Notes: generated by a model not told the origin, from the sequence alone. DNA of 64,000 nt from Acanthosepion lycidas (GCA_963932145.1 OZ010580.1:8597746-8661745), one strand, 5' to 3'; counted from the first letter of the stretch, positions 32,185-43,138 are shown. Translations and numbers: made by a program.

Positions 32185-32625
32185 AACATTTTTTTTAATC
32201 ATATCACCCCATATAAGGCAATAAACACACTAAGACACTAAGTGAGAATAAACAAGAAAAAAGAGGATAGGAGGCAAGAAGAATTAAACACTAATCAGGA
32301 TAGTAATTAGCAATTGACATAGCATTTGAAGATCGTATTTGGCGGGAAAACATGAAGCCGGAAAAGAGTTCCACATGCTGTGATAAAATAAACTGTTAGC
32401 ATAGAACTTACGGTTATATCTCGCCATTTCAATTGTAAATTTGAGGTGACATTGGCGCCAAACTATTATTGCGCTTGAATTCATTAAGTTTAGGTAGCAT
32501 AGTAAAGAGTTCATCCGAAGAATTACCCTGGAAGCATTTATAGAAAAGTCACAAGGCAAATATATTACGGCGGATGGAAAGTAGCTGAAACCGAAAATAA
32601 TATTGCTCACTCTATTTTGCTATGA
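32185..32625 (-). pseudogene. LINE family A 3' end, copy 2 (protein C-terminus)
   Basis: The minus frame 32610-32284 preserves the end of a non-LTR reverse transcriptase: ARYNRKFYANSLFYHSMWNS, FPASCFPAKYDLQ. This matches the usual (K/R)LWNSLP...CFP...NLQ(I/T)FKS terminus of jockey/CR1-like LINEs. The 3' UTR (GGCAATAAACACACTAAGAC) follows at 32200-32260. 5'-truncated and decayed. Confidence 0.75.
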
Positions 32626-32631
32626 ATCACA

Positions 32632-32633
<2 letters not shown>

Positions 32634-32686
<53 letters not shown>

Positions 32687-32700
32687 AAAGAAAGAAAGAA
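32634..32700. repeat. (TA)n(GAAA)n
   Basis: TA array followed by five GAAA units. Confidence 0.95.
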
Positions 32701-33032
32701 CAGTAAGATATATAACCCGGTGTTCTTATAGATATTTTTATTTTTACAAAATAGTGTTCAGTGTAAATTTACAGAGCATTAATATTATAAATTAATTGAT
32801 TTAAAATATGTTTTTTTCGCTACACAGTTCTAACTACGTTTCAAAAATGGAAGCTGAAAGCTCCGAATTAAATTTTGTATTTAAATTAAAGACATTAGTT
32901 CCATTTCATCCTCAAGCAAATTTTGGAGTATTTTTTAGAATTACTGGGTTTTAAAGACACAGCAAAAATCCTAATTCACGTTTCCAAGGATGCAGAGAAG
33001 TCCAATTCAACCAGACAAGGGGTGTTTGCGCG

Positions 33033-33037
<5 letters not shown>
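32701..33037. other. unassigned spacer
   Basis: TTTCATCCTCAAGCAAATTT at 32906 is echoed in reverse at 36920, hinting at an old shared repeat. Confidence 0.35.

Positions 33038-33091
<54 letters not shown>
33038..33091. repeat. (TA)n
   Basis: About 54 bp. Confidence 0.97.
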
Positions 33092-33094
<3 letters not shown>

Positions 33095-33159
33095 AAAAAA
33101 TCATCGATAATGATGATATGTGATGTCTATAAGTTGTCTATTCCTTAATAATAATAATG

Positions 33160-33810
33160 ACTAGCAGTAGAGCCCGGCGTTGCGCGGGGATGTAACAGTA
33201 AGAGATAGATCAAGTATCGACCATCATAAAGACTGAAAAATAAAATTGACAAAGATTATTGTTTAAGGTTGACGGACACGCATGTCTTAATTATTTTTTT
33301 TTTTTACAAATTGATCAAACCCAAACTCAAGCAACAACATTGTTTTCAATCGTTATAAGTCTATCGAATGAATATAATTTTATTATAAACAATTGTCTTG
33401 TAAATGGAATTTTTAAAGCATTCTGAATGTAAAAATAAAATAACTACCTGCCAAAAAAAAATGAATTTTTGTTGAAATCGGTTGAAAAATGAGGGAATTC
33501 GTTCCCATATATAAACGAACACACACACACACACACACAAACAACCTGGGTTTTATAATAAGTATAACTCGATATGAGTTGTCCCCCTCTCATTCCGCGA
33601 ACGCGATGCCTCTTAATCGTGTTTTCAAATTGATTTCGTGCAAAAATAATTGTGTTTTGTCAATTTTTGGCACTGTCGGAACCACCGCAAGGTAATTTTA
33701 CTTAGTCCTGTGAGGTTTTGTTGAAATAGGTTGAAAAATGTAGGAAATCCGCTCCAATATATAAACGTACAGACACACACACACAACCTGGGTTTGATAA
33801 TAAGTATATG
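33160..33810 (+). repeat. dispersed repeat with GCGTTGCGCGGGG head and duplicated tail
   Basis: Head ACTAGCAGTAGAGCCCGGCG. The tail (GTTGAAATCGGTTGAAAAAT, CA-run, AACCTGGGTTTTATAATAAG) occurs twice, at 33469-33565 and 33718-33808, with a 249 bp period. Non-coding. Confidence 0.65.
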
Positions 33811-33824
33811 ATTAATTGCTCTGT

Positions 33825-33891
33825 ATTTACATTGAGCTATCTGGATTATATCCTCCTTGGAACTATCCATACGGATTACCAAACACATCAT

Positions 33892-33895
<4 letters not shown>
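33825..33895 (-). repeat. family R7 repeat, copy 1
   Basis: Minus: TTAATGATGTGTTTGGTAAT, CCGTATGGATAGTTCCAAGG AGGATAT. Starts at (TA)n. The plus-strand relative is at 35348-35400. Confidence 0.75.

Positions 33896-33952
<57 letters not shown>
33896..33952. repeat. (TA)n
   Basis: R7 on its left, SINE A on its right. Confidence 0.97.
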
Positions 33953-33954
<2 letters not shown>

Positions 33955-34212
33955 CAGACTGGGTTCCATAGCCTTGGATGGCAACTGGTCTAGGAGAAGG
34001 ACAATTCAGAATTCAAAACCTGCGGAGGGTCGTTTGGGGACCTTGTGGCACTTAGTGCACCAGATCTCTGAATTCGGCCCTTCAAAAAGTGTGGCTGGTT
34101 CTGCACGAAACCTTCACCACTATAATCAAATCTCATGTGCTGTTGCCGGGCTGTCGGTTTCCTGGGAATTGATCTGCTTGACCGTCATACGTCGAACTCG
34201 ACGGGAGAATCG
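33953..34212 (+). mobile_element. SINE family A, copy 3
   Basis: GACAGACTGGGTTCCATAGC CTTGGATGGCAACTGGTCTA, then AATTCAAAACCTGCGGAGGG and a longer body (TTGGGGACCTTGTGGCACTT) than the other copies. Confidence 0.75.
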
Positions 34213-34240
34213 ACTATATATTATATATATTATATAATAT

Positions 34241-34288
<48 letters not shown>

Positions 34289-34402
34289 TATGTTCGATCA
34301 TATATATTATATATATAATATATATATATATAAAAATATATATTCATACCTAAGAAAATAAAAAGAATAAATAAAAAAATAAATAAAAATGTACTCTTTA
34401 TC

Positions 34403-34442
<40 letters not shown>
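34213..34442. repeat. (TA)n arrays
   Basis: Two TA arrays (34236-34333, 34404-34442) with a short A-rich gap. Confidence 0.95.
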
Positions 34443-34446
<4 letters not shown>

Positions 34447-35195
34447 ATTTCATCGTTATCGAGGACTTTTTGTTAAAAATGTTTTCTTCGTGACAGATTA
34501 TGTGTTCCCTCCAAGAAACATTAAGTTCAGCTCAGCATATTTGACGGGTGCTTCCTGTGAGGGTAGAACAAGCACAAATGTCCCAGATGCAGGCGTCTGC
34601 CAGACGTCTTGGCTAGCCGTCCAAACAGATAGTTGTGTGCTCGGAAACGAATTACCGTAGAGTATTTAGTGTGAGTACAAAAGCGTCTCTGAATCCTTAT
34701 TTGAGAAAAAATCATTTTCCACCGTCGATCCACTGTCACACAGGTGAGATGTGGCGAGTCACTCGCTGCACTATCGCTATTTCCCTGGAAAGTGCTCGGA
34801 TGAACTACATTTCTATATTACCAAATTTTATAAAATCCATAATTAAGGATCTAATTTTCAGTGAGATAATCTAATAATAGCTTACGTCTAACAATGTATC
34901 CCACTTGAATGATTGTTTCAATTCTACAGATGTACATAAATTTCAAAGATAATTATTACATTTTCTTGACAAAATGCAAAAGAGATTATTGGAATCTTTT
35001 GCGCCAGACAAATATATATCGATGGATTGAAGCCAAATTTAATTTTATCACTGCATATTACTTTTTTCTGTTTTATTTTTCCTTTATTCTCATTTTTATA
35101 TTGGGCAGTCATTTTTGTCGCTAGAGGTAATACTGCATATTTTTGTGCATAAGGACTTTTTGACCATCAAATTTAATGACAAAATCTCCTTGCGT

Positions 35196-35198
<3 letters not shown>
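34443..35198. other. unassigned spacer
   Basis: Frames of 60-79 codons on both strands, no domain recognised. Confidence 0.35.
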
Positions 35199-35252
<54 letters not shown>

Positions 35253-35266
35253 GATACCATATGCGT

Positions 35267-35347
<81 letters not shown>
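35199..35347. repeat. duplicated (TA)n with ATGATACCATATG spacer
   Basis: The unit CGTCCTA-(TA)n-TTAATGATACCATATG occurs twice in tandem. Confidence 0.93.
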
Positions 35348-35351
<4 letters not shown>

Positions 35352-35400
35352 GATACCATATGGTAATCCGTATGAAATTTCAAGGAGGATATAGATGCGG
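35348..35400 (+). repeat. family R7 repeat, copy 2
   Basis: TTAATGATACCATATGGTAA, TCCGTATG...CAAGGAGGATATAGATGCGG. Confidence 0.75.
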
Positions 35401-35653
35401 AGAGAGCTCTATGTCAAGTGGCAGTGCAAAACTATTATTAATTAATATCAGTGATAGAGCTAACATACATAGTTGTATTAATGTGAGTTTGTGACGCTGG
35501 GTTTCAAGATCGCTAGGGCGTGAAACCAAGTGTCTCAAACTCACATCGATAGAAACTAAGAATATATTATCATCAACAGAGATATTATTTCTCGCTGTAT
35601 CACAGCTCATCAGTGTGGTTAGTCTCTAGTTAGGATCGAAACCCGACTGAATA
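35401..35653. other. spacer with hammerhead look-alike
   Basis: Minus 35614-35588 reads CTGATGA, GCTG...CAGC stem, then GAGAAAT, which has two extra bases before GAAA. Probably a decayed or mimic sequence. Confidence 0.35.
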
Positions 35654-36159
35654 CGAGGTATGTCTGAAAAGTAACGGAAGTGTGTGTGATATTTTAGCTA
35701 TGGGTGAAAAGTGTAAGCGGAATGTTTTATCATCTAACATGATATCTTGAGAGTATATGACTGTAATCTTGGCGTCCTCTTCGCCCAGTGCGCGAGAAGA
35801 GACGTGAGTTGGCTGCTTCACCACAATAATGCACCTGCTTATAACGCCCTGAGCATCCGGTTGTTTTAGGTTGAGAAGAACATGCTGTATTGGAACAATC
35901 TCCCAAATCACCTGGTCTTGCTCTGTGTGATATTTTTCTTTTCCCTAAGCTCAAGGGGATCATCAAAAGTACTCGTTTTAAAGGCGTGAATGCTCTTATG
36001 AGGGCCTTAATGACAGAGATGTGTAGTAGAACCATGTGGGGGAGAAGAATAGTAAAAAGATTTACACTTGAGAGGGATAATTTTGAAGGGGAAACCACGT
36101 CGTTTATTTTGGGGATTTTTTTGTGACACACACTCACGTAACTTTTCAGATAGACCTAG
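35654..36159 (+). mobile_element. internally deleted mariner-like element (506 bp)
   Basis: Terminal repeats CGAGGTATGTCTGAAAAGTA and, inward from the right, CTAGGTCTATCTGAAAAGTT, each flanked by TA (35652-35653, 36160-36161). Too short for a full ~1.3 kb mariner; it keeps the last part of the transposase. Confidence 0.88.
35760..36126 (+). pseudogene. mariner transposase C-terminal remnant
   Basis: Plus-strand phrases HHNNAPAYNALSIRLF (about 35820-35870, the DNAPAH region carrying the second catalytic aspartate, here changed to N), then SPGLALCDIFLFPKLKGIIK and STRFKGVNALMRAL in the frame 35890-36126. The family form is SPDLAPCD(F/Y)..FP.LK, so the first D of that motif is lost while the DD34D third aspartate (in LCD) remains. 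A frameshift near 35885 separates the two parts. Not functional. Confidence 0.85.
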
Positions 36160-36179
36160 TATAATTATAGGCGCGCACA

Positions 36180-36185
36180 CACACC

Positions 36186-36234
<49 letters not shown>
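36180..36234. repeat. (CA)n(TA)n
   Basis: Precedes an R2 repeat. Confidence 0.95.
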
Positions 36235-36235
<1 letters not shown>

Positions 36236-36237
<2 letters not shown>

Positions 36238-36520
36238 GAAATATAGTTTTAAGATGTGCTATATTAGATAGATAGAGATACAGAGTATGTAAATATATAT
36301 ATAAAAGTGAACATTGAAGTCAGTACTCAGAGGCGACAAGCTCTTTGATGTTAGACGCAATCGTCAGGCTGCGAGTGTTGGATTTTTCCTCGACTATTTA
36401 TATATATGAATCAGTGGTGCATTGTGGATAATCCATTTTGGCATTTATTTTGGCGGGAGTGATTTTCAGCAACTTTTCGCGTTAAATAATTAGCATAAAA
36501 AATTTAAATTTCATAGTCTA
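36236..36520 (+). repeat. family R2 repeat, copy 2
   Basis: GAAATATAGTTTTAAG, AAGTGAACATTGAAGTCAGT, GAGGCGACA, GCAATCGTCAGGC, then GTGGTGCATTGTGG. Matches 59971-60235 along its length. Confidence 0.8.
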
Positions 36521-36989
36521 ATAAAAGGTTTAAAAGCTTAACCCAATCACAAGATAGAAAAACCCATTATGGAGCCGTCAAAAAACAAATTGTAGTTCAG
36601 TGCGACGCGTTTATGTACGAAACAGCCTTTTAGGAAAAAAATAAATAAAAGGATAAATAAATAAAACAAAATTCCCTTAATGACATATTATGGTGCCAAA
36701 AGTAATCTTTCGCTATGAATGGCCAGACAATATACGCACATGAATGTCACCATACGCTTTGAAATGGATGCCCCCACCCAGCTTGACCTCTTTCCGAAGG
36801 TGACTGAAAATTATCTTTTAGACCCCTTAGCAAAATGGTCGCCCCAGCCATTTCCATAGTAATTAATTTTAAGAATGAACATGCTTATAAAGATGCGTGA
36901 ATTTCAAGATTGGTTATTCTTAAATTTTCGCTTGAGGATGAAAAAGGGCTTGACACTTTAACAATTTAATTTTAATAATTATATTGAGG
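36521..36989. other. unassigned spacer
   Basis: Nothing recognised beyond a decayed phrase shared with 32906. Confidence 0.35.
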
Positions 36990-37057
36990 TTTTCGGTTCT
37001 CGTTTTTGAAATATAAGAACTCTTATGTAGCGAAGTAATCATATCTTTTTAAAAATA

Positions 37058-37062
<5 letters not shown>
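36990..37062 (+). repeat. family R3 repeat, copy 1
   Basis: GTTTTTGAAATATAAGAACT CTTATGTAGCGAAGTAATCA..AAATAATTATAA then (TA)n. Other copies: 49358-49398 (-), 49418-49480 (+), 58330-58393 (+). Confidence 0.85.
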
Positions 37063-37101
<39 letters not shown>

Positions 37102-37109
37102 GTATATAT

Positions 37110-37156
<47 letters not shown>

Positions 37157-37180
37157 TAGATATAGATATAGATATATAGA
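37063..37180. repeat. (TA)n(TAGA)n
   Basis: TA array, ten or so TAGA units, then TATAGA. Confidence 0.97.
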
Positions 37181-37385
37181 GGAGCGGCGAGGCTATATCG
37201 TTTCTGATTCACTACCTCTTCGTCACCGAGGCCCGATAACGTAACAGTCCGGGTTTCAATTTTCTGTAGTGGATGCGCACTGCTGATGAGTCCCAAATAT
37301 CGGACGAAACGGCCGTCCAGTGTTTTTCCTGCGTTCTGCTGAGGTTTCCTCTAGACTCGATGAATCCTCCTAATGATGATGTACT

Positions 37386-37388
<3 letters not shown>
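37181..37388 (+). ncRNA. retrozyme/PLE-type repeat carrying a hammerhead ribozyme
   Basis: GAGGAGCGGCGAGGCTATAT, TTCGTCACCGAGGCCCGATA, tRNA-like GTCCGGGTTTCAATTTTC, then the hammerhead and a ~60 bp tail ending at (TA)n. Related to 15205-15345 and 15480-15580. Confidence 0.7.
37278..37322 (+). ncRNA. hammerhead ribozyme, canonical minimal type I
   Basis: Stem I CACTG (37278-37282) pairs with CAGTG (37318-37322). Core CTGATGA is at 37283-37289. Stem II is GTCC (37290-37293) with GGAC (37302-37305) around an 8-base loop, followed by GAAA (37306-37309). Stem III is AC/GT (37309-37310 with 37315-37316) with a GGCC loop. The cleavage triplet GTC ends at 37317. Every universally conserved core base is present. 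Very short stem III is typical of hammerheads in Penelope-like elements and animal retrozymes, which are thought to act as dimers. Confidence 0.87.

Positions 37389-37451
<63 letters not shown>
37389..37451. repeat. (TA)n
   Basis: Tail side of the hammerhead repeat. Confidence 0.97.
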
Positions 37452-37455
<4 letters not shown>

Positions 37456-37572
37456 CCGAAGTCTAATCTTTGCTAAAATCTAACATTTGCCAAGAAACGG
37501 CTTTATTCACAAAACGCAAACGTAGGGCATATAAAACAAAAAAATAAGTAGAACATATAATTTTCTGGTAAT
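37452..37572. other. unassigned spacer
   Basis: Nothing recognised. Confidence 0.35.
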
Positions 37573-37650
37573 ATGGTTTCTACCAATGTGGTATCATTAG
37601 ACCAATTTTACTTCCTGATGATACCATATTGGTAGAAACCAGTATAGCAG
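37573..37650. ncRNA. facing pair of hammerhead-like cores
   Basis: Plus 37615-37645: CTGATGA, perfect 5 bp stem TACCA/TGGTA with a TAT loop, GAAACC. Minus 37605-37573: CTAATGA, TACCA...TGGTA, GAAACC. The two are near-exact inverted copies with ~10 bp between. Stem I is not convincing on either. Confidence 0.5.
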
Positions 37651-38591
37651 AAAGATTTTCTGCCCTTGCATGTGTTATTTATAACAATATTATGGGATTC
37701 AAATGTGAAATGCATATCTCCAACTATAGTTCTTAATGCAGTTAACACTGGGAGTAGCCTAATTGAAGTTTCAATTTTCATTGAATCCTGGGAAATTAAA
37801 AAAAAAACAAAACAAATAAACTTAAAGATGCGTCTTATACACCAGTGCGCCTTATTCCGAAAAAATATGATATTATTCGAAATTCTGGTGCATTTGTCGG
37901 TGACTCACTGTACGAATTCCTTGTGTTTTTTCGTTACAATTCCTCTTCACCGTGAATATTAATCAGGCATCATGTAATAAATTTCAGCGATGATTTTCTC
38001 GTAAATCTTCATGTCATCATAACAGCTGGCGAATATTGATGTTCGGCAAACAATAGCCATTAGCATAAACCATAATTTAACGTTCTTTTTAAAAGCCACT
38101 TCATCTTTGACCTTTTTTTTCTCTTTTGTAATTTCAGTTTCGATGGAAATCGTTACGGGTCACGGTAGATTGTATTTGTTAGTGAAAAGTAACATGTTGG
38201 TTTATTAGAAACACTTTCGATCGAAACAATAAAATTAGAAGGGGCGTTTTTTTTATGTATAATTGATGAAATAGATCAAAATTAATTCAGAAACTAAATA
38301 GTCAGACGATGTCCAAATTGTAAAGACGAGACAGTGTCATTGTTACTCTTTGATGAAGCATTTTCCGTTTTATTGTTCTTGCATAGGTTGTATCGCCCAA
38401 GAAAAATTAACTCAAAGAAATCGCTCACTTGAAAAATTAAAACATTTCTCGCATATTTTCAACGAAATAAAGAACGCCCCGGTATGGAGAAATCGCCAGC
38501 AAGGGTAATTGTATTTACGACTAGTAGAGAGATCGATCCTCACTGAGTGACTCATACGAAGTCGATATTAAATAATCGACCAACATGTATA
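37651..38591. other. unassigned spacer
   Basis: A 98-codon plus frame (37666-37962) has no recognised domain. No other signal. Confidence 0.35.
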
Positions 38592-38942
38592 CGAGGACTA
38601 ATCAAAAATATCCGGACTGGTGGCATGAAAATAAAACTACAACACATATCAATTCACCAATTAATCTCCTTCGAAGTAGTCCCCTGCTGAAGCCACACTT
38701 TCGCTATTTGGAAGCCTTTAGGGTGGTTGTCAGTTTTGGGAATGTTGTTTCTTAACCAAAAACTGCTGCACGAGCCTTGGTTTCCTGTAAACCGACAACA
38801 CTCTGCACACTTTGTTGTCAAACACGAGAACATTATAATATAGTGTGAAGGTGAGACAGAGGTTCAAGCTAAGCGGCCTCACGCTCCGTACTTTATCCCC
38901 GTTACCACTGAAACAGTCCCTATACCTTTTGATCAGGCTTCG
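38592..38942 (-). mobile_element. internally deleted mariner-like element (351 bp)
   Basis: Ends CGAGGACTAATCAAAAATAT and, inward from the right, CGAAGCCTGATCAAAAGGTA, each next to TA (38590-38591, 38943-38944). The minus strand keeps scraps of a mariner transposase: LVQQFLVKK and GDYFEGD, joined by deletion of the catalytic segment. Confidence 0.75.
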
Positions 38943-38944
38943 TA

Positions 38945-39384
38945 TAAGCTGATGAATCTCTTAGACTGTCTTTTTTCTATTTTACTTATATCTGCAGCAA
39001 CAAATTATGAGATCTTTTTCACCCAATTCAATGCTTGAAAACAACACAATGTAGACGGTATAATAAAGTCGGCTTAATGAATGAAGTGTGTGATTTAAAT
39101 TAAACAGAATGTGATAGGAAATGCGGATTATGAAGATAGGAAGGAAAGACGATAAATGTTCTTTGAGATTAAAAGCTCAAGATGTGTAATAGACATATTC
39201 AGAAAAAAAAACTCACGGGATAAACTGTAGCAGTTTTTGTGAGAAAAAAAAACGATTGAGAACTTTATTCTTACATATGGAACACGGGGAAAAGAAGATG
39301 ATTCGGTTCCCATAGAAGTGGCATATCATCCCCTAGCTGTAAATATCTAATTAAAGCTGCATTTCAATTTCAGACACCGCCTCT
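38945..39384. other. unassigned spacer
   Basis: Nothing recognised. Confidence 0.35.
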
Positions 39385-39463
39385 GGTACGATCACCGAAG
39401 TTAAGCAACGTGGAACATGGTCAATATCTAGAACGGTAGCTGCTTGGGAATACCAATTGTGGT
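39385..39463 (+). pseudogene. 5S rRNA-derived fragment, copy 2
   Basis: GGTACGATCACCGAAGTTAA GCAACGT matches the 5S A-box/intermediate region, and CTGCTTGGGAATACCA the 3' part. The stretch between is diverged. Confidence 0.75.
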
Positions 39464-40390
39464 AAGATTGGATATGTGGGGGTGTAATGGATAACGGAAC
39501 AGAATTGATAATCGGGAAAGACTTCCAATATGTGTCGAGTTTGTTATATCCACTTACGGGAAACAATCTCTAAAGAAAAGTATGAATACACATTTTTAAA
39601 AAGAAAAAGAAAAAAATATCCTCGATAATTGGCTAAAAACACTCTGGTATGTAGAATATTCGGACATTTTTTATCCAGAAATCGTATCGGAACACTAGAA
39701 AAAAATAAAAAAAGCTTAATCACAGTAACTTTTCAGTCCTCTTTAAAGAAATATGGATAAAGGTGGAGAATTGTTGACCAAATACACACATCAGTGGCTA
39801 TCAAAGTATTTTTACAAACTTTGTGGGTGGGTTGCTCAAACCAAAATAAGGACAAAAGTCCATGTAAATATAAGTCCAAAAATCATTTGTTTTTGAGTTA
39901 TTAAGTTTAAAGAAAGTTTACGGTAGATGGCGCTGTGTTACCATGTAGAGGTTACATTTATCATTCATGTAAATTTTTAACTAAAATGTTTTCAACGTTT
40001 AACGTGTGCTGTAGTCAGTTAACTTAGAACTGTTCCGTTTAACAACGGCAGATATGATTTTTACTTAACGCCGCGCGAATAATAATAAACGCGAGGCTGC
40101 AGGGCTGTATCAGATTGCGACGGCAGCCGACTCACCAACTTTTGCTGCTGTTTAACGACGCGTTGCTGAGACAGAATCCGTGACACCACAAACTATGGAG
40201 CAAAGAAAACGGAGATCCTCTCGCATGCGTGACAACAAAGAACACATTCTACAAGCTGTCGGAGATGATTCAGGTATCAGCTGACGTCAGTGGCCCTAGC
40301 ATGTCGTACATTAGACAGCATTCGACACCGTGTGAGAGTATTTGAAAGTGTCCGCCAGTCATTGATCTGAGGGTTGTATGCGTGTGTAGA
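39464..40390. other. unassigned spacer
   Basis: Around 39900-40380 the DNA is GC-richer. A plus-strand phrase VTPQTMEQRKRRSSRMRDNK might be a decayed transposon DNA-binding region, but no catalytic motif accompanies it. Confidence 0.3.

Positions 40391-40460
<70 letters not shown>
40391..40460. repeat. (TA)n
   Basis: About 70 bp. Confidence 0.97.
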
Positions 40461-40465
<5 letters not shown>

Positions 40466-41032
40466 TTAATAAACATAATTTTATACTCATTTTTTTTGTT
40501 AGGACCGAGGCAACCTTTCGGCCAACGCTTCGTCAGGGACCTACCTTTTGCACAACTGACGTAATTAGACTGAAAATATGCGGGAACCGTCTTGGTGGTA
40601 AGGCTGGAACACGTCAAAAAGCATTTACGATTAAAATAAATCGGTAATCTTAAGAGAATAAGTAAATGAACCGACAAAAGCATAAAACAAGTAAAGTAAC
40701 GCTCACTAACCACCAAATATGTTTAGAGACGGCAAAAATTATAATTTTGTCTGCAAATATATGGTTGCTGCTATTTAAGGGAAATGGCCTCCAGAAATGA
40801 CGAATGATGTTTGAACTTGTCTCTATGCAAAATAGAGAATGAGTCCACCGTGAAATACGACGAGCAGATCGAATCGTGTAAAGACTGCGACACACGAGTG
40901 TATTTAGTTGAATTTAATCTGATATATTTACGAACGTTTTAGCCCAAACTTGTTTCCAATCTAACTTCACACTGACATTTAAACTTATAGATAAGTAACT
41001 CTTTTATTATTATAGGGCAGACGGTCTTTAGG

Positions 41033-41033
<1 letters not shown>
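40461..41033. other. spacer with retroelement-type terminal motif
   Basis: Minus 40545-40510 reads CCTGACGAAGCGTTGGCCGA AAGGTTG, of the same general layout as the CCTGAAGA...CCGAAACG terminal motifs. Otherwise nothing recognised. Confidence 0.35.

Positions 41034-41093
<60 letters not shown>
41034..41093. repeat. (TA)n
   Basis: About 60 bp. Confidence 0.97.
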
Positions 41094-41096
<3 letters not shown>

Positions 41097-41378
41097 TACC
41101 GGTTGACTCACGCCTAGTGTCTGAAACTGAGTATATTGAACTATTTGGGAGCCGTTGATGTTTGTGCTAGTACAAGGTCCTAGGTCATCGAGACTGAGGC
41201 TTTCAGTGACATTTTTGGGATTGTTGATCCTGCATAATAATGCGCACTTTCTCACAAACGTCCATAGGTAGACTCAGTGGGAAAAAATATGCCTGAGCAG
41301 GTGTCTTCACTAGGGATTGGCTAGCTGCCCTAGTAAATAGGTATACTCGTATACGACAGTCCATCCTCAATATACATA

Positions 41379-41381
<3 letters not shown>
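41094..41381. other. unassigned spacer
   Basis: Nothing recognised. Confidence 0.35.

Positions 41382-41428
<47 letters not shown>
41382..41428. repeat. (TA)n
   Basis: About 46 bp. Confidence 0.97.
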
Positions 41429-41433
<5 letters not shown>

Positions 41434-41783
41434 GAGTGTTTTTTGTCACGTGGTCATGGTTGATTTTGGTTTTAGATATAAATTCTGTTCCATAATTTTC
41501 CTTTTCAGACGGCATTGCTCTGATGATCCGTTTTAGTGAAACCTAGGTAGGTTTGCCTAGCTCCTTAGGATCATCTTAGGCTTTGCTCTGCTTCATGTAT
41601 TGAGCACTTTACGTAGTTGCCTTTTACTCGTTTTGGAGGTTTTTTCTTCGGATTTTGAGCTTGAACTCTGAACGATTGTTTTCACCTTAGTTTAATGGTC
41701 TTTAATGGTTCTTTCTTTTTTTATTCCTCATTTTTCCTTGGGTACCGATTTGTTCCACTACACGTCAAACCAGTGAGTACCAA
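41429..41783. other. spacer with weak hammerhead-like phrase
   Basis: 41519-41545 reads CTGATGATCC then GTGAAACC, resembling the palindrome-end motif but without a stable stem II. Confidence 0.25.
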
Positions 41784-41784
41784 C

Positions 41785-41823
<39 letters not shown>

Positions 41824-41826
41824 CGT
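41784..41826. repeat. (TA)n(TG)n
   Basis: Short compound array. Confidence 0.95.
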
Positions 41827-42309
41827 GTCTAAGATTGAGAGGTAAGGGAGGAAAGATGGAGATAGGGGATAGTATTTGAGTAGGTAAAATTGTAGCGATA
41901 GATCTAGTAGTAATTGGGGCAAAAAAATTTCCACAGACCAGTCAACATTGAACACCTAATCCATTCTTCATCAAACTGCTATCAACAAGCACTACTGTTT
42001 CACTCCGTAACCTGTTTTTTTTTTTGCTTTATGTATATTTTTCTTTTCAAACAAATGCAAAAAAGGAAGTGACGTTTCACATACGGCTTGCCTACAAGCA
42101 GGATTGGTCATAGCCATTGTCGGTTCTCACCCGTCGAAGTGCAGTTGAAATGCACTGAAACGAAGTTGCATCTTTGTAGTGAGTAAAATGGTTTTGTCTA
42201 TTTGATAAAATTATAATAAATAAATAATTACCGCTCTACTATCGGTATCGAGCCCTCTTTTGGATCAATGCTGTGAACGTTGTAATTCATATATTACTTT
42301 CGTTCTCAT

Positions 42310-42312
<3 letters not shown>
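41827..42312. other. unassigned spacer
   Basis: 42243-42312 shares TATCGAGCCCT with 13120-13204. Confidence 0.35.
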
Positions 42313-42360
<48 letters not shown>

Positions 42361-42381
42361 GTGTGTATGTGTGTGTGTTTA
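42313..42381. repeat. (CA)n(TA)n(TG)n
   Basis: Self-complementary compound array able to fold on itself. Confidence 0.95.
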
Positions 42382-43138
42382 GGGGTGAATTTGAGTGTGT
42401 GATCTTTTGTATATATGTTCTTAATCAGCTATGCATTAATACAAATCTATCTATTTATCATACTTCGTCGATTTCTTTAATTAACGGAGAAATTCAATAA
42501 ACTTCACTCAAGACACGTATTTTCCTCGTTCAGCTCAGAAAATCAAATCCAGGCAGAATGTTATATGGTGAAGGCTTTTAAATTCCTTTAATAACCACCT
42601 GCCAGTCCGTAAGTAGCTGAGGACAATGAGAAATTTCCTGGAATTATTTGCTTAAGAACTTTCGATTTACATAAATCGATAAGCATAGATTCGACAAATA
42701 AAATTTGAAAACTTTCGAAACGGCAGTAACTCAATTATTTTCTGATTTACCGTACAGTGTACATTGAAACGGATATCTCATTATGGCTTTGTGTTAGCAA
42801 ATACCGAGTATTTTCTAAAATATGTCATTTTTCAAAAGTTTATTTATTCGTTAAGAAACTCTCCAAAATCACGTGCACTGTGCACTTAAAAAAAGAAAGG
42901 AAAACAAATACTCCCGGTTTAAAAAAGAAAATAGCATAATTCATTTAATTGCGAATTTCATTGACATCGGCATTTATTCATCAACGAACGCCCACTGGAC
43001 TAAAGGACCTCTCCCTATCTCAAATGAAATGCGCATATTCGTGCCATCGAAAAAAAAAAAGATGCTGGGAGAAGATCGGTTCCTTGTATCAGTAAAAGAA
43101 ATGCCTTAACACCCGCTATCATTTGGTATCTTTACAAG
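42382..43138. other. unassigned spacer
   Basis: Frames of 60-78 codons, no domain. Confidence 0.35.

Noticed and set aside
35588..35614. Hammerhead at 35.6 kb (minus)
   Set aside because: CTGATGA and a good stem are present, but the second core block reads GAGAAA instead of GAAA and no stem I is found.
41519..41545. Hammerhead at 41.5 kb
   Set aside because: CTGATGA and GAAAC are spaced correctly but the bases between do not pair.
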